Source of the DNA: a virus
Strand: one strand, 5' to 3'
DNA length: 38,662 nt
Virus record (IMG/VR): IMGVR_UViG_3300025030_000259
Location: 1 to 38,662 of that record
Of the stretch, positions 29,272 to 36,219 are shown piece after piece. The notes beneath the pieces are model-generated. The model had not been told where the DNA came from. It searched no databases and saw only the letters and a program-made list of their open reading frames with translations. Position numbers and translations under genes: made by a program. Each line of letters begins with the position of its first letter. Position 1 is the first letter of the stretch.

Positions 29272-31206
29272 ATGATTGATTTTAACACGCAGGTAGTTGG
29301 ATTCGACCTCGAAACGCAAGGAGCAAGACCTGAGTATGCGCTGCAACCATGGCGAGCACTCAGCAACGAGGCGTGGATCAGTGCGGTAGCCTACACCAAG
29401 GGCGAAGTATATCAAGGACAGCTCTACCCTAGCACTGAGTCCATCCGAGCTGTCCTGGAGGCGGTGGTTAAGTCTGGGGCGTATGTCTGCGGCTGGAATG
29501 TATCGTTTGACTGCGCGTGGTTGGTCGCACTAGGTCTTGAGGATCTTGCCTTCGAGATAAAGTGGTTGGACTCTATGCTGCTGTGGCGGCATCTTGTCGT
29601 TGAACCTGAAGGCGATGACGTACCAGCGACCAAGCGCAAGTCGTATAAGCTAGAAGCGGCGATGCATGAGTTCTTCCCAGCAGAAGCAGGGTTCAAAGAG
29701 TTCAAGAACTTCGCCACGCAAGACCCAGAAGAGTTGAAGCAGCTACTATTTCGCTGTAAAGAGGATACCCGCTTCGCGGTGCGCCTCGGCGAGATGTTCT
29801 GGCACAAGCTAAGTCCTAAGCAGCAGCAGGCAGCACTGATTGAAGCCCGATGCATCCCGCAGATGGCGCGAGCTAATGTTCGTGGAATTTGGTCGTCGAG
29901 AGATCTTGCTGTAAAGTTGCAGGAGAAGCTGGAGGCTGAGGGTGCGGCGGCGCGTACGGCACTGGTCGCTACCAGCCCGGAGATCGAGGGGATGAACCTC
30001 GGGAGCCCGACACAGCTAGCAAAACTGCTGTTCGATACGTGGGGGCTACCATCACTGAAGCAAACAAAAAGCACCAAAACCAACCCGGAAGGCAACCGCA
30101 GCACAGATAAGTATGTACTCTACGAACTGGCGTTTCAGGATGAACGAGCAAGGTTGTTGAAAGAGGTGCGGGAGGCGAAGGGTAACAACACCAAGTATGC
30201 TGTAGCTACTCAGAAGTGCTTGGACTACAATAGTGACGGCTTTATCCGCCCACAAGCCAAGATCTTCTCAACATACAGCTCCAGGATGACCTACAGCTCA
30301 GACCAAAAACGTCGAGGCGACAAAGACGCTGGCACCAAGGCAGAGGCGTATCAGATCGGCGTGGCACTGCACCAATGGAAGCGAGGCAAGGACTTTCGCC
30401 GGCTGATCCGCCCACCTGATGGGTACAGCCTTGTCGAGCTTGACTTCGCCGGCCAGGAGTTTGGGTGGATGGCAGTGGCGTCGATGGATGAAACCATGCT
30501 ATCACTTAGAGAACCTGGAGAAGATGCTCACTCATACATGGGGGCGCAGATCGCTCAGATTGACTATAAAACACTGATTGAGCGAGTTGGTGCTGGAGAT
30601 GAAGATGCATCATTTCAAAGGAAGCTCGGGAAGTTTGCCAACCTCAGTTTTCAGTATCGAGTTGGGCCTAAGACTGCATTGATGAAGGCACGTACCGACT
30701 ATGAGATGGATCTTGACGAGACATTTATCAAGCAGATCCTCGCCACATATAAGGCGACATATAAGGATGTCGCAGGGGCGTCAGGCACAACCGGCTACTG
30801 GACCAAGGCGATCTACAAAGCCAAGATGCAAGGTTACGCTGAGACCTTCGCAGGTCGCAGAGTCCAGCTCAAAGGTACGTGGTCTGGGCGGGACGCATGG
30901 CCGATGGAGAGTACCGCCATCAACTACCCGATCCAAGGAACGGGTGGGGATCAGAAATACCTTGCGCTTGCTGTGGCGAGGACACCGGAGATGCTGCGCA
31001 AGTTTAACGGATACACCTACTTCGAGCTTCACGACGGACTATTTTTCATTTTCCCGCACGCAGTAGCACAGAAAGCTGCTGAGGTTTTCTGCACTAAGCT
31101 GTCAAACCTACCATACAAGCAGGCGTGGGGCGTCAACCTGCCGATCACCTTCCCTGTCGATGCGAAGATCAGCCCTGAGTCGTGGGGTGACCTAAAAAAT
31201 ATTTGA
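29272..31206 (+). CDS. DNA polymerase, family A, with 3'-5' exonuclease domain
   Basis: The 644-residue enzyme has a 3'-5' exonuclease domain with VVGFDLETQG (Asp12, Glu14), GWNVSFDCAWL (Asp80) and CKEDTRFAVRL (Asp165). The polymerase domain has motif A, VELDFAGQEFGW (Asp391), motif B, RKLGKFANLSFQYRVG (450-465), and motif C, ELHDGLFF (His587, Asp588). In motif C the usual HDE is HDG, so a Glu common in Pol I is absent; several phage enzymes vary here. This is the replicative polymerase. ATG at 29272 with GAAAGG; a terminator just upstream points to regulated expression. Confidence 0.93.
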   Translation: MIDFNTQVVGFDLETQGARPEYALQPWRALSNEAWISAVAYTKGEVYQGQLYPSTESIRAVLEAVVKSGAYVCGWNVSFDCAWLVALGLEDLAFEIKWLDSMLLWRHLVVEPEGDDVPATKRKSYKLEAAMHEFFPAEAGFKEFKNFATQDPEELKQLLFRCKEDTRFAVRLGEMFWHKLSPKQQQAALIEARCIPQMARANVRGIWSSRDLAVKLQEKLEAEGAAARTALVATSPEIEGMNLGSPTQLAKLLFDTWGLPSLKQTKSTKTNPEGNRSTDKYVLYELAFQDERARLLKEVREAKGNNTKYAVATQKCLDYNSDGFIRPQAKIFSTYSSRMTYSSDQKRRGDKDAGTKAEAYQIGVALHQWKRGKDFRRLIRPPDGYSLVELDFAGQEFGWMAVASMDETMLSLREPGEDAHSYMGAQIAQIDYKTLIERVGAGDEDASFQRKLGKFANLSFQYRVGPKTALMKARTDYEMDLDETFIKQILATYKATYKDVAGASGTTGYWTKAIYKAKMQGYAETFAGRRVQLKGTWSGRDAWPMESTAINYPIQGTGGDQKYLALAVARTPEMLRKFNGYTYFELHDGLFFIFPHAVAQKAAEVFCTKLSNLPYKQAWGVNLPITFPVDAKISPESWGDLKNI

Positions 31207-31261
31207 TGTGTAGCAAAATAAAAAAGTAAATAAAAGATGTCTTCGACAACATTTATATAAT

Positions 31262-31298
31262 AAAGTTCTTTACAAAGAGATTCTTTATGTGCTACGGT
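31262..31298 (+). promoter_or_regulatory. Phage promoter with 13-base motif as -35 region
   Basis: AAAGTTCTTTACA (31262-31274) with -35 TTTACA (31269-31274), an 18-base spacer ending TATGTGC, and -10 TACGGT (31293-31298). The arrangement matches the promoter at 38320-38349, including TTATGTGCTA. It drives the small zinc-ribbon gene at 31320. Confidence 0.65.
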
Positions 31299-31319
31299 CT
31301 GAATCAGGAGGTATTCGTT

Positions 31320-31466
31320 ATGAACTGCCCCAGATGCGCGGGAAAGATCGAAGAGGCGACCCGTACTTACGGACTTATGGGTAAGATTTATGTCTATATC
31401 TCCTGCCCGTTCTGTATGTATGACGCTACGGCGGAACTTGATATCAAAGACTTCATGGAGGAGTAA
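31320..31466 (+). CDS. Small zinc-ribbon protein (48 aa)
   Basis: ATG at 31320 with a CAGGAGG site. MNCPRCAGKIEEATRTYGLM carries CPRC, and later SCPFCMYD gives the second CxxC, so four Cys form a likely zinc ribbon. It ends in an acidic helix (ELDIKDFMEE). Such ribbons occur in small phage regulators. It directly follows a phage promoter and precedes two other small or medium genes. Confidence 0.7.
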   Translation: MNCPRCAGKIEEATRTYGLMGKIYVYISCPFCMYDATAELDIKDFMEE

Positions 31467-31467
31467 A

Positions 31468-31605
31468 ATGCTAAGACTGAAACCCAACGGAGTAATAGAG
31501 AAGGTCAAAGGGCCTACGTTGCTGGAGTTGGATGAGAAGATTGATTGTGCTCGTCGCAGGCAGAAAGAGGCACGCAAAAGAGCTGTGAAAGAGGTTCCAG
31601 CATGA
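31468..31605 (+). CDS. Hypothetical small basic protein (45 aa)
   Basis: ATG one base after the previous stop, with GGAGG overlapping that gene's end. MLRLKPNGVIEKVKGPTLLE then DCARRRQKEARKRAVKEV, a basic helix. It overlaps the nuclease gene start by ATGA. It may be an accessory factor of the nuclease; no family recognised. Confidence 0.6.
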   Translation: MLRLKPNGVIEKVKGPTLLELDEKIDCARRRQKEARKRAVKEVPA

Positions 31606-32627
31606 TCTACGCCCACCAGATAACCTTCCAACAGCTTCAAGCCTCAAAAGAAGCAGTCTGCGACCTCCAGGGCCGAATGATCGGCGGGCCGGATACCAAG
31701 ATGGAATCCGACTGGACGAAGTGGGTGTCGTGGCAGAAAGCGATCCAGAAAGCCCCTGGCGGCTCAGTACCACCTGATGTTATGGTGTATTTTCAGAAGA
31801 CCAAAGGACTAACAAAGGTGCCTACACGAATTGATGTCGAGGATGCAATTTTAATAGCACCCACCACAGAACTACCACTCTTTAAAGCCGAGGTTCCAAC
31901 CATTATGTCAAAACCCTTCACCCCGCCAAGATTCACATGGTCCTACACCTCAATGGCTGAGTTCCTCACCTGTCCCGCACAGTGGGCCGCCAAGCGCTAC
32001 TATAAGACCATCAAGGATGTCGAGTCTGAGTCGATGCGGGTCGGCAACATGATCCATGAGACAGCGGAACACTATCTGAAGTCCAAGATCGGCCAGACCT
32101 TCAAACCATCCAGCATCCACACCCAATATCTACCAGTTGTCCAGAAATACTGTGACGCCCTGATCGCCTCCGGTGCTGAGCTGCATGTTGAAAAAGAGAT
32201 GTGTTTCGACAAGCAGATGAAGGTATCAGCATGGAAGGCGTGGGACACTGTATGGGTCAGGAGCAAGGCGGACGTTCTAGCAAAAAATGGAACAAAATTA
32301 AGTATTTGCGACTGGAAAACTGGAAAATATAAAGAAGACTTCCTCCAGCTCAAGATGTTCGCCGTATTCGCCGCCCTGACTCCAGGCTTTGAGGACGTTC
32401 AGGAGTTCGACCCGAAGTTCATCTTCACCAAAGAAGCACCACCCAAAAATATCTTGCGCCTGCCTGAGCCAATCAGGAGGTCTGAGTTGAAGGGTGTGCT
32501 CGGGGAGATCCTCGGTGTGGTGCGGAGGATGGAGGCTGCCTGGGAGTCAGCTACATTCCCGGCAAAGCGGAACGGGTTATGCCGTAACTGGTGCTCAAAC
32601 ACTGACTGCACCCATTGTGGAGGCTGA
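31602..32627 (+). CDS. PD-(D/E)XK nuclease, RecB/Cas4-like with Fe-S cysteine cluster
   Basis: I start at ATG 31602, in ATGA overlap with the preceding gene; an upstream in-frame Met lies within that gene. The 341-residue protein has Cys124 in SMAEFLTCPAQWAAKRYY and the helix GNMIHETAEHYL (His152). It has the core SKADVLAKNGTKLSICDWKTGKY (Asp224, Asp237, Lys239) and the C-terminal CRNWCSNTDCTHC. Cys124 with the C-terminal cluster resembles the iron-sulfur site of AddB/Cas4-type exonucleases. It is probably a phage recombination or end-processing nuclease. It is the last phage-type gene before the cassette array. Confidence 0.88.
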   Translation: MIYAHQITFQQLQASKEAVCDLQGRMIGGPDTKMESDWTKWVSWQKAIQKAPGGSVPPDVMVYFQKTKGLTKVPTRIDVEDAILIAPTTELPLFKAEVPTIMSKPFTPPRFTWSYTSMAEFLTCPAQWAAKRYYKTIKDVESESMRVGNMIHETAEHYLKSKIGQTFKPSSIHTQYLPVVQKYCDALIASGAELHVEKEMCFDKQMKVSAWKAWDTVWVRSKADVLAKNGTKLSICDWKTGKYKEDFLQLKMFAVFAALTPGFEDVQEFDPKFIFTKEAPPKNILRLPEPIRRSELKGVLGEILGVVRRMEAAWESATFPAKRNGLCRNWCSNTDCTHCGG

Positions 32628-32650
32628 TATGGAGCCGAAGAAGAAGTAAG

Positions 32651-32709
32651 GGATGACGATTAAAGCTGTGTAGTGAGCGCAGCGAAACTACACCAGCGAC
32701 TTGTTATGG
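32651..32709 (+). other. attC-like site (degenerate, first of array)
   Basis: A palindrome GTGTAGT/ACTACAC (32668-32693) with loop GAGCGCAGCGAA is followed by CAGCGACTT and GTTATGG (32703-32709), which fits the integron R' box pattern (GTTRRRY-like). The left R'' box is decayed (GGATGAC at 32651-32657). It marks the left end of the cassette array. Confidence 0.4.
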
Positions 32710-32724
32710 CGGGTCGCCACAGAG

Positions 32725-32772
32725 GGATAACCGTGTTGGTAAAACAGAAATCCGTGCCGCGACTGGTTATGT
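32725..32772 (+). other. attC-like remnant (right half conserved)
   Basis: GGATAAC at 32725-32731 and GTTATGT at 32766-32772 enclose a segment whose right half, CCGTGCCGCGACTGGTTAT, matches the right half of the site at 33657-33717 almost exactly. The left half has no matching stem, so this looks like a truncated or recombined attC. Confidence 0.4.
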
Positions 32773-32813
32773 GACCGGAAGTGACACACAGATTTATTTT
32801 CACATTATTTCTC

Positions 32814-32842
32814 TTGCATAACGTAACTAGTTATGATATACT
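32814..32842 (+). promoter_or_regulatory. Promoter of the first cassette genes with operator-like palindrome
   Basis: TTGCAT (32814-32819), 17-base spacer, TATACT (32837-32842). The spacer contains half of CATAAC-GTAACTA-GTTATG (32817-32835), a 6-bp inverted repeat that could be an operator. The downstream gene starts at 32867 with a GGGAGG site. Confidence 0.65.
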
Positions 32843-32866
32843 AAAGCCAAATGGGAGGTAAAACGA

Positions 32867-33040
32867 ATGAAAAGCGAACTGAAAGCAATCCACTGGGTAG
32901 ATGGGAAAATGATTGGGTTCCTCTGGAAAGAGTACAAAGACACGGTAAGCGTGATTAATTTCGAGGGTATCAAATGCACTCCGAGAATTACACGCAAATG
33001 CTTGAAATCAAACATCAAAGAATATCAGGAGGTGGCGTGA
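32867..33040 (+). CDS. Hypothetical small cassette protein (57 aa)
   Basis: ATG at 32867 after a good promoter and a GGGAGG site. MKSELKAIHWVDGKMIGFLW, then YKDTVSVINFEGIKCTPRIT and a basic tail. Its stop overlaps the start of the next gene (TGATG). It is one of three coupled small genes with a common promoter at the head of the array. No family recognised. Confidence 0.6.
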   Translation: MKSELKAIHWVDGKMIGFLWKEYKDTVSVINFEGIKCTPRITRKCLKSNIKEYQEVA

Positions 33041-33264
33041 TGGGGAAAATAAACGATTTAATGCAGTACGCAGAGGAAATTAAGACAATTAAATTTACCT
33101 GTTCCTTTTGTTCGGTAGAAGAGACATTTGAGCGGGATGATTTTAAGGAACAAACGAAAACGGAATGCACAAAGATTCTTTTGGCTGAAGGGTGGGACGA
33201 GCTGACCACAGAAACAATGATAGGCATCGCTTGCCCTGCGTGCCTTGAAACCGGTGGCGTATGA
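33040..33264 (+). CDS. Hypothetical small zinc-ribbon-like cassette protein (74 aa)
   Basis: I start at ATG 33040, overlapping the stop of the previous gene by one base; an upstream Met would lie inside that gene. MGKINDLMQYAEEIKTIKFT is followed by CSFCSVEETFERDDF and IACPACLETGGV. Two CxxC pairs suggest a zinc ribbon. It overlaps the next gene by ATGA. Function unknown. Confidence 0.6.
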   Translation: MGKINDLMQYAEEIKTIKFTCSFCSVEETFERDDFKEQTKTECTKILLAEGWDELTTETMIGIACPACLETGGV

Positions 33265-33416
33265 CAAAAGAACAGCTCCGAGGACTGGTTGAAGGTTTGA
33301 CTGAGGCCGACATGATAACCCTCCGCGCAATCATCAACGGTAAAATCGGCAAAAGGAAGATTGACTCGACGCAACAAGCCAAGATGCAGGCGGCTCGAAA
33401 GCGAAAGGTCATATAA
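33261..33416 (+). CDS. Hypothetical small basic cassette protein (51 aa)
   Basis: ATG overlaps the previous stop (ATGA). MTKEQLRGLVEGLTEADMIT then RAIINGKIGKRKIDSTQQAK and a basic end. Its TAA stop forms part of ATATAAC (33411-33417), an R''-like box. No partner R' box follows; 27 bases later the next gene begins, so the attC of this unit may be truncated. Confidence 0.6.
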   Translation: MTKEQLRGLVEGLTEADMITLRAIINGKIGKRKIDSTQQAKMQAARKRKVI

Positions 33417-33443
33417 CGGGTCTTCAGATCAGCGGAGGATACG

Positions 33444-33662
33444 ATGAAGAGCGAAAAATTAACAGACGGTACATATTACTCCCCTGCTGGCCAGAGCCTG
33501 AACCAGCCTTCCGCTGCATCTGGTGGTTATAGTTGTTGGCAGTTGTTCACAGTGCAACGGATCAATTCCATTGATGGATACGAGGGCGCTTTGCCGGTAA
33601 TGATCTTGCCAAAAAGTTTGGTGGGCAAAACAGTCAAAGTGACTATTGAGGAACAACTATAA
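33444..33662 (+). CDS. Hypothetical cassette protein (72 aa)
   Basis: ATG with GGAGG site. MKSEKLTDGTYYSPAGQSLN, a Ser/Gly-rich middle and a C-terminal VMILPKSLVGKTVKVTIEEQ. The TAA stop lies inside the R'' box CTATAAC of the attC-like site that follows. The unit (start site, one gene, attC) has the form of an integron cassette. Function unknown. Confidence 0.65.
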   Translation: MKSEKLTDGTYYSPAGQSLNQPSAASGGYSCWQLFTVQRINSIDGYEGALPVMILPKSLVGKTVKVTIEEQL

Positions 33663-33717
33663 CGACAAAGCGCACCGGCAAGCGGTAGCGCAGACCGTGT
33701 GCCGCGACTGGTTATAG
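33657..33717 (+). other. attC-like recombination site 1
   Basis: R'' CTATAAC (33657-33663) and R' GTTATAG (33711-33717) are exact reverse complements, 61 bases end to end. Between them AGCGCACCGG and CCGTGTGCCGC form an imperfect palindrome with a short loop region. The right half recurs in the site at 32725-32772 and in the site at 35022-35081. Confidence 0.7.
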
Positions 33718-33745
33718 TGCGCGGTGCCATTCAAGGAGGATAGAA

Positions 33746-34045
33746 ATGGATGAACTTGAGAGGAAAGGACTGGGACTGTGCTCGTTTACCTTTGGCAAAG
33801 TCGCCGACAAGGTTTTCAGCACAGAGCACGGATGGGGAGTAATTCACCGTATCAGCTATTATCCGCCACTTATGGGGTTGATTGCCGCATTCGATAATGG
33901 CGAATTTCAAAAGTACACATTGAGCGGGTATAGAGAAAAGGCCCGTTATGATTTCACCGAAACTCAGGAATTATTCTGGGATGAGAAATGCACAACAGCC
34001 GATGATGCCAGAACCCATAGCAGCAAGGAACGGGGCATCTATTGA
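33746..34045 (+). CDS. Hypothetical cassette protein (99 aa)
   Basis: ATG with AAGGAGG. The product starts MDELERKGLGLCSFTFGKVA and has a beta-rich centre (WGVIHRISYYPPLMGLIAAF) and a basic/acidic C-terminus. It is followed after 30 bases by an attC-like site and lies in its own cassette. No family recognised; function unknown. Confidence 0.65.
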   Translation: MDELERKGLGLCSFTFGKVADKVFSTEHGWGVIHRISYYPPLMGLIAAFDNGEFQKYTLSGYREKARYDFTETQELFWDEKCTTADDARTHSSKERGIY

Positions 34046-34075
34046 GCAAATGGAAGTCGGATTCGGCGGGTAGCA

Positions 34076-34133
34076 CTATAACGATTGAGCGTCACCAGCC
34101 GCTTCTCGGGCTGGTGGACAGCGTTGGTTAGGC
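34076..34133 (+). other. attC-like recombination site 2
   Basis: R'' CTATAAC (34076-34082) and R' GTTAGGC (34127-34133), which matches the integron core GTTRRRY exactly. In between, CACCAGCC and GGCTGGTG make an 8-bp perfect stem with loop GCTTCTCG, flanked by AGCG boxes. Length 58 bases. This is the clearest attC in the array. Confidence 0.8.
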
Positions 34134-34153
34134 TTGCGAAGGAGGTTTAAAAG

Positions 34154-34870
34154 TTGAAACTGATAAAAGGTGACTGTCTGCAAATACTTTCGGAAATACC
34201 TGATAAGAGCATTGATATGGTCTGCGCTGACCTACCCTACGGCACTACTCAATGCAAATGGGACACAGTGATTGACCTGCAGCAATTGTGGCAGCACTAC
34301 AAAAGAATCATGAAAGACTGTGGCGTGATTGTACTCCACGCGCAAACCCCCTTTGACAAGGTTTTAGGGGCAAGCAACCTGCAGATGCTCCGCTACGAAT
34401 GGATATGGGAAAAGACCGCAGCAACCGGTCACTTGAACGCCAAGAAAATGCCGATGAAGGCGCATGAAAACATCTTGGTTTTCTACTCTGAATTGCCAAA
34501 GTACCGGCCACAGAAAACAACAGGGTATAAGCCGGTGAATAGCTACACGAAGCATCAAGACGACGGCGAATGCTACGGCGCAACCAAGGCTGGTATCAGC
34601 GGCGGCGGGGCAACTGACCGCTATCCTCGGAGTGTGCTGCAATTTCCGACTGACAAGCAAACCTGCAGTCTGCATCCGACTCAGAAACCTTTGGCGCTGA
34701 TTGAATACTTGGTTCGCACATACACTGACGAAGGCGACACGGTACTTGATAACTGCATGGGTAGCGGTACTACAGGAGTCGCTTGCAAGAATCTTAAACG
34801 TGACTTCATCGGCATCGAATTGGAAGATACCTACTTTTCAATAGCCACGAACAGAATTGCTGCAGCATAA
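34154..34870 (+). CDS. DNA methyltransferase, beta-class (N6-adenine or N4-cytosine)
   Basis: Starts at TTG (34154) with GGAGG 8 bases before. The 238-residue protein has the catalytic DLPYGT (26-31), near the N-terminus, and the AdoMet-binding motif DNCMGSGTTGVACKN near residue 201. This order (catalytic before binding motif) defines the beta class. KWDTVIDLQQLWQHYKRIMK, ENILVFYSELP and HPTQKPLALIEYLVRTY are typical of phage amino-methyltransferases. It probably modifies phage DNA against restriction. It is cargo of a cassette together with a 48-residue gene. Confidence 0.9.
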   Translation: MKLIKGDCLQILSEIPDKSIDMVCADLPYGTTQCKWDTVIDLQQLWQHYKRIMKDCGVIVLHAQTPFDKVLGASNLQMLRYEWIWEKTAATGHLNAKKMPMKAHENILVFYSELPKYRPQKTTGYKPVNSYTKHQDDGECYGATKAGISGGGATDRYPRSVLQFPTDKQTCSLHPTQKPLALIEYLVRTYTDEGDTVLDNCMGSGTTGVACKNLKRDFIGIELEDTYFSIATNRIAAA

Positions 34871-34880
34871 GGAGCCGGGA

Positions 34881-35027
34881 ATGAAACTGACAGTAATTGA
34901 AGGCGACGAACTAATCAGGGTTTTTGACGAGACGGGCAAGCAGGTTGCGCTGATGTCAGATTTGAAACTCGCAAATGAGATTGTAACGATAGTGAACGAA
35001 CATTCGACGCTGCATAGAGCAGCCTAA
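34881..35027 (+). CDS. Hypothetical small protein sharing a cassette with the methyltransferase (48 aa)
   Basis: ATG at 34881 with GGAGCC, ten bases after the methyltransferase stop. MKLTVIEGDELIRVFDETGK, then a helix (LKLANEIVTIVNEHSTLHRA). Its TAA stop lies within the perfect R'' box GCCTAAC (35022-35028). It is too short to assign and may have come from a merged cassette. Confidence 0.55.
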   Translation: MKLTVIEGDELIRVFDETGKQVALMSDLKLANEIVTIVNEHSTLHRAA

Positions 35028-35081
35028 CGACTAAGCGCACCGGCAAGCGGAGCGCAGACCGTGTGCCGCAACCGGCTATAA
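35022..35081 (+). other. attC-like recombination site 3 (degenerate right core)
   Basis: R'' GCCTAAC (35022-35028) fits RYYYAAC perfectly. The body (GCGCACCGGCAAGCGGAGCG, GTGTGCCGC) is closely related to site 1. The right box reads GCTATAA (35075-35081) instead of GTTATAG, so the G-TT core is lost and recombination there is probably impaired. Confidence 0.65.
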
Positions 35082-35112
35082 CCAGTCGCGGCAATAGAAA
35101 GGGGGACAAATC

Positions 35113-35643
35113 ATGGGTAATGGATTGGAATACAAAGAATTGTATATGTCGGAGAGTTTCGGCTCTTATGGCGGTTTCGGTATCAAGATACTTGTGGCCG
35201 CTACCAGAATGCCGGATTTAAGAAACGATGCAATTTGTTCTGCTGCATACAAGGCCGCAGGGATCGTGTCTTCCGAGGTGCAAGGGGCGGCGCTATCACT
35301 CAACGAAGAAGCGCAGGAACGTGCGAGACAGGAACGCGAACAACTGCTTGGCCTTTTCTCTGGTCGGATATTCGTTGAAGAACTGCCGAACGGGTATTGT
35401 TCCGACTGGTGTTGCCGCCACCTTCCGTGGTTCGTAGTGACTACTGAGGTAGGGCGCTTCAAGATTGGCTGGCGAAAGCGAGTCATCAACATTGACTGGT
35501 CGGAGACGGTTGGGACGAAAACGGCTGAAGAGTTGTTCCCTTCGGAAGACGTGACCAAATGGGAGCAGAGCATTCACGCATGGAGCCTTGACGATGCCAA
35601 GCGATATATTGAGAAAATAGTTGCCAGTGCGGAGAGGCTATAA
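35113..35643 (+). CDS. Hypothetical cassette protein (176 aa)
   Basis: ATG with an AAAGGGGG site. The protein has LEYKELYMSESFGSYGGFGI at the start, a helical charged middle (SLNEEAQERARQEREQLLGL) and a Cys/Trp-rich stretch NGYCSDWCCRHLPWFVVTTE. The end is GRFKIGWRKRVINIDWSETV, then a helical tail. Its TAA stop is in the R'' box of the next attC. No family recognised; the Cys residues may bind metal. Confidence 0.7.
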   Translation: MGNGLEYKELYMSESFGSYGGFGIKILVAATRMPDLRNDAICSAAYKAAGIVSSEVQGAALSLNEEAQERARQEREQLLGLFSGRIFVEELPNGYCSDWCCRHLPWFVVTTEVGRFKIGWRKRVINIDWSETVGTKTAEELFPSEDVTKWEQSIHAWSLDDAKRYIEKIVASAERL

Positions 35644-35701
35644 CGCTTGAGCGTCACCGTTCGCGGCTTTATCGCGATACGGTGCACAGCGTTGGTTATG
35701 C
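35638..35701 (+). other. attC-like recombination site 4
   Basis: R'' CTATAAC (35638-35644), R' GTTATGC (35695-35701, fits GTTRRRY with T at the second R). CACCGT-T-CGCG and CGCG-AT-ACGGTG form a long imperfect stem, and both arms carry GAGCG/CAGCG boxes as in site 2. Length 64. Confidence 0.78.
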
Positions 35702-35727
35702 CAGCGCTGCAAATTAAGGAGGATATT

Positions 35728-36159
35728 TTGACGGTTACTACTTCCAAACGATATTGGGCAACACCTCCCGACATGATGTCGGAGCTAAACGCAGAATTTG
35801 ATTTTGATTTCGATCCCTGCCCACACCCGAGGCCAGAAGGATTTGACGGGCTGGAAGTCGCGTGGGGCAAGAGGAACTGGGTAAACCCGCCGTTCACTGG
35901 GGAGCCGCGTGTGCCAGGCAAGCGCAAGCTCGGCCCGGTGGCATGGCTGCGGAAGGCCGTAGCAGAGCGTGAACTTGGCAACATGACCGTCCTGATACTG
36001 CCAATCTACAACGTCCGGGCAATCTCGATGGCAGAGGACTTCGGAGCTGAAATACGCTACGTAGGAAAACCGCAATGGCTGGCGCTGGAGGATGGGGAGC
36101 CAAACCCAGCAAAGCCGTCAGACTGGCACCCGTGTGTGCTGATGATCTTGAGGGCATAA
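35728..36159 (+). CDS. Phage-type DNA N6-adenine methyltransferase (Dam-like)
   Basis: I start at TTG 35728, 5 bases after AAGGAGG; the open frame upstream runs through the attC palindrome and is rejected. The 143-residue enzyme starts [20 protein letters not shown] and has [24 protein letters not shown] (the DPPY-type catalytic motif, 51-56) and [14 protein letters not shown]. This is the small phage N-6-adenine-methyltransferase family. Its TAA stop overlaps the next R'' box. It probably protects phage DNA from host restriction. Confidence 0.88.
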   Translation: MTVTTSKRYWATPPDMMSELNAEFDFDFDPCPHPRPEGFDGLEVAWGKRNWVNPPFTGEPRVPGKRKLGPVAWLRKAVAERELGNMTVLILPIYNVRAISMAEDFGAEIRYVGKPQWLALEDGEPNPAKPSDWHPCVLMILRA

Positions 36160-36204
36160 CGGCTGTTGCTTAACCGGCTTGTCCGGTTCTAGCAATGGTT
36201 ATGT
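36154..36204 (+). other. attC-like recombination site 5
   Basis: R'' GCATAAC (36154-36160), R' GTTATGT (36198-36204). TTGCT-T-AACCGG and CCGGTT-CT-AGCAA form a stem with unpaired bases, as is typical of attC, and a short loop CTTGT. Length 51. Confidence 0.75.
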
Positions 36205-36219
36205 TTCGTAAGGAGATTT

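Noticed and set aside
33411-33443. A seventh attC between the genes at 33261 and 33444
   Set aside because: Only an R''-like box ATATAAC is present; no R' box or stem follows within 30 bases.
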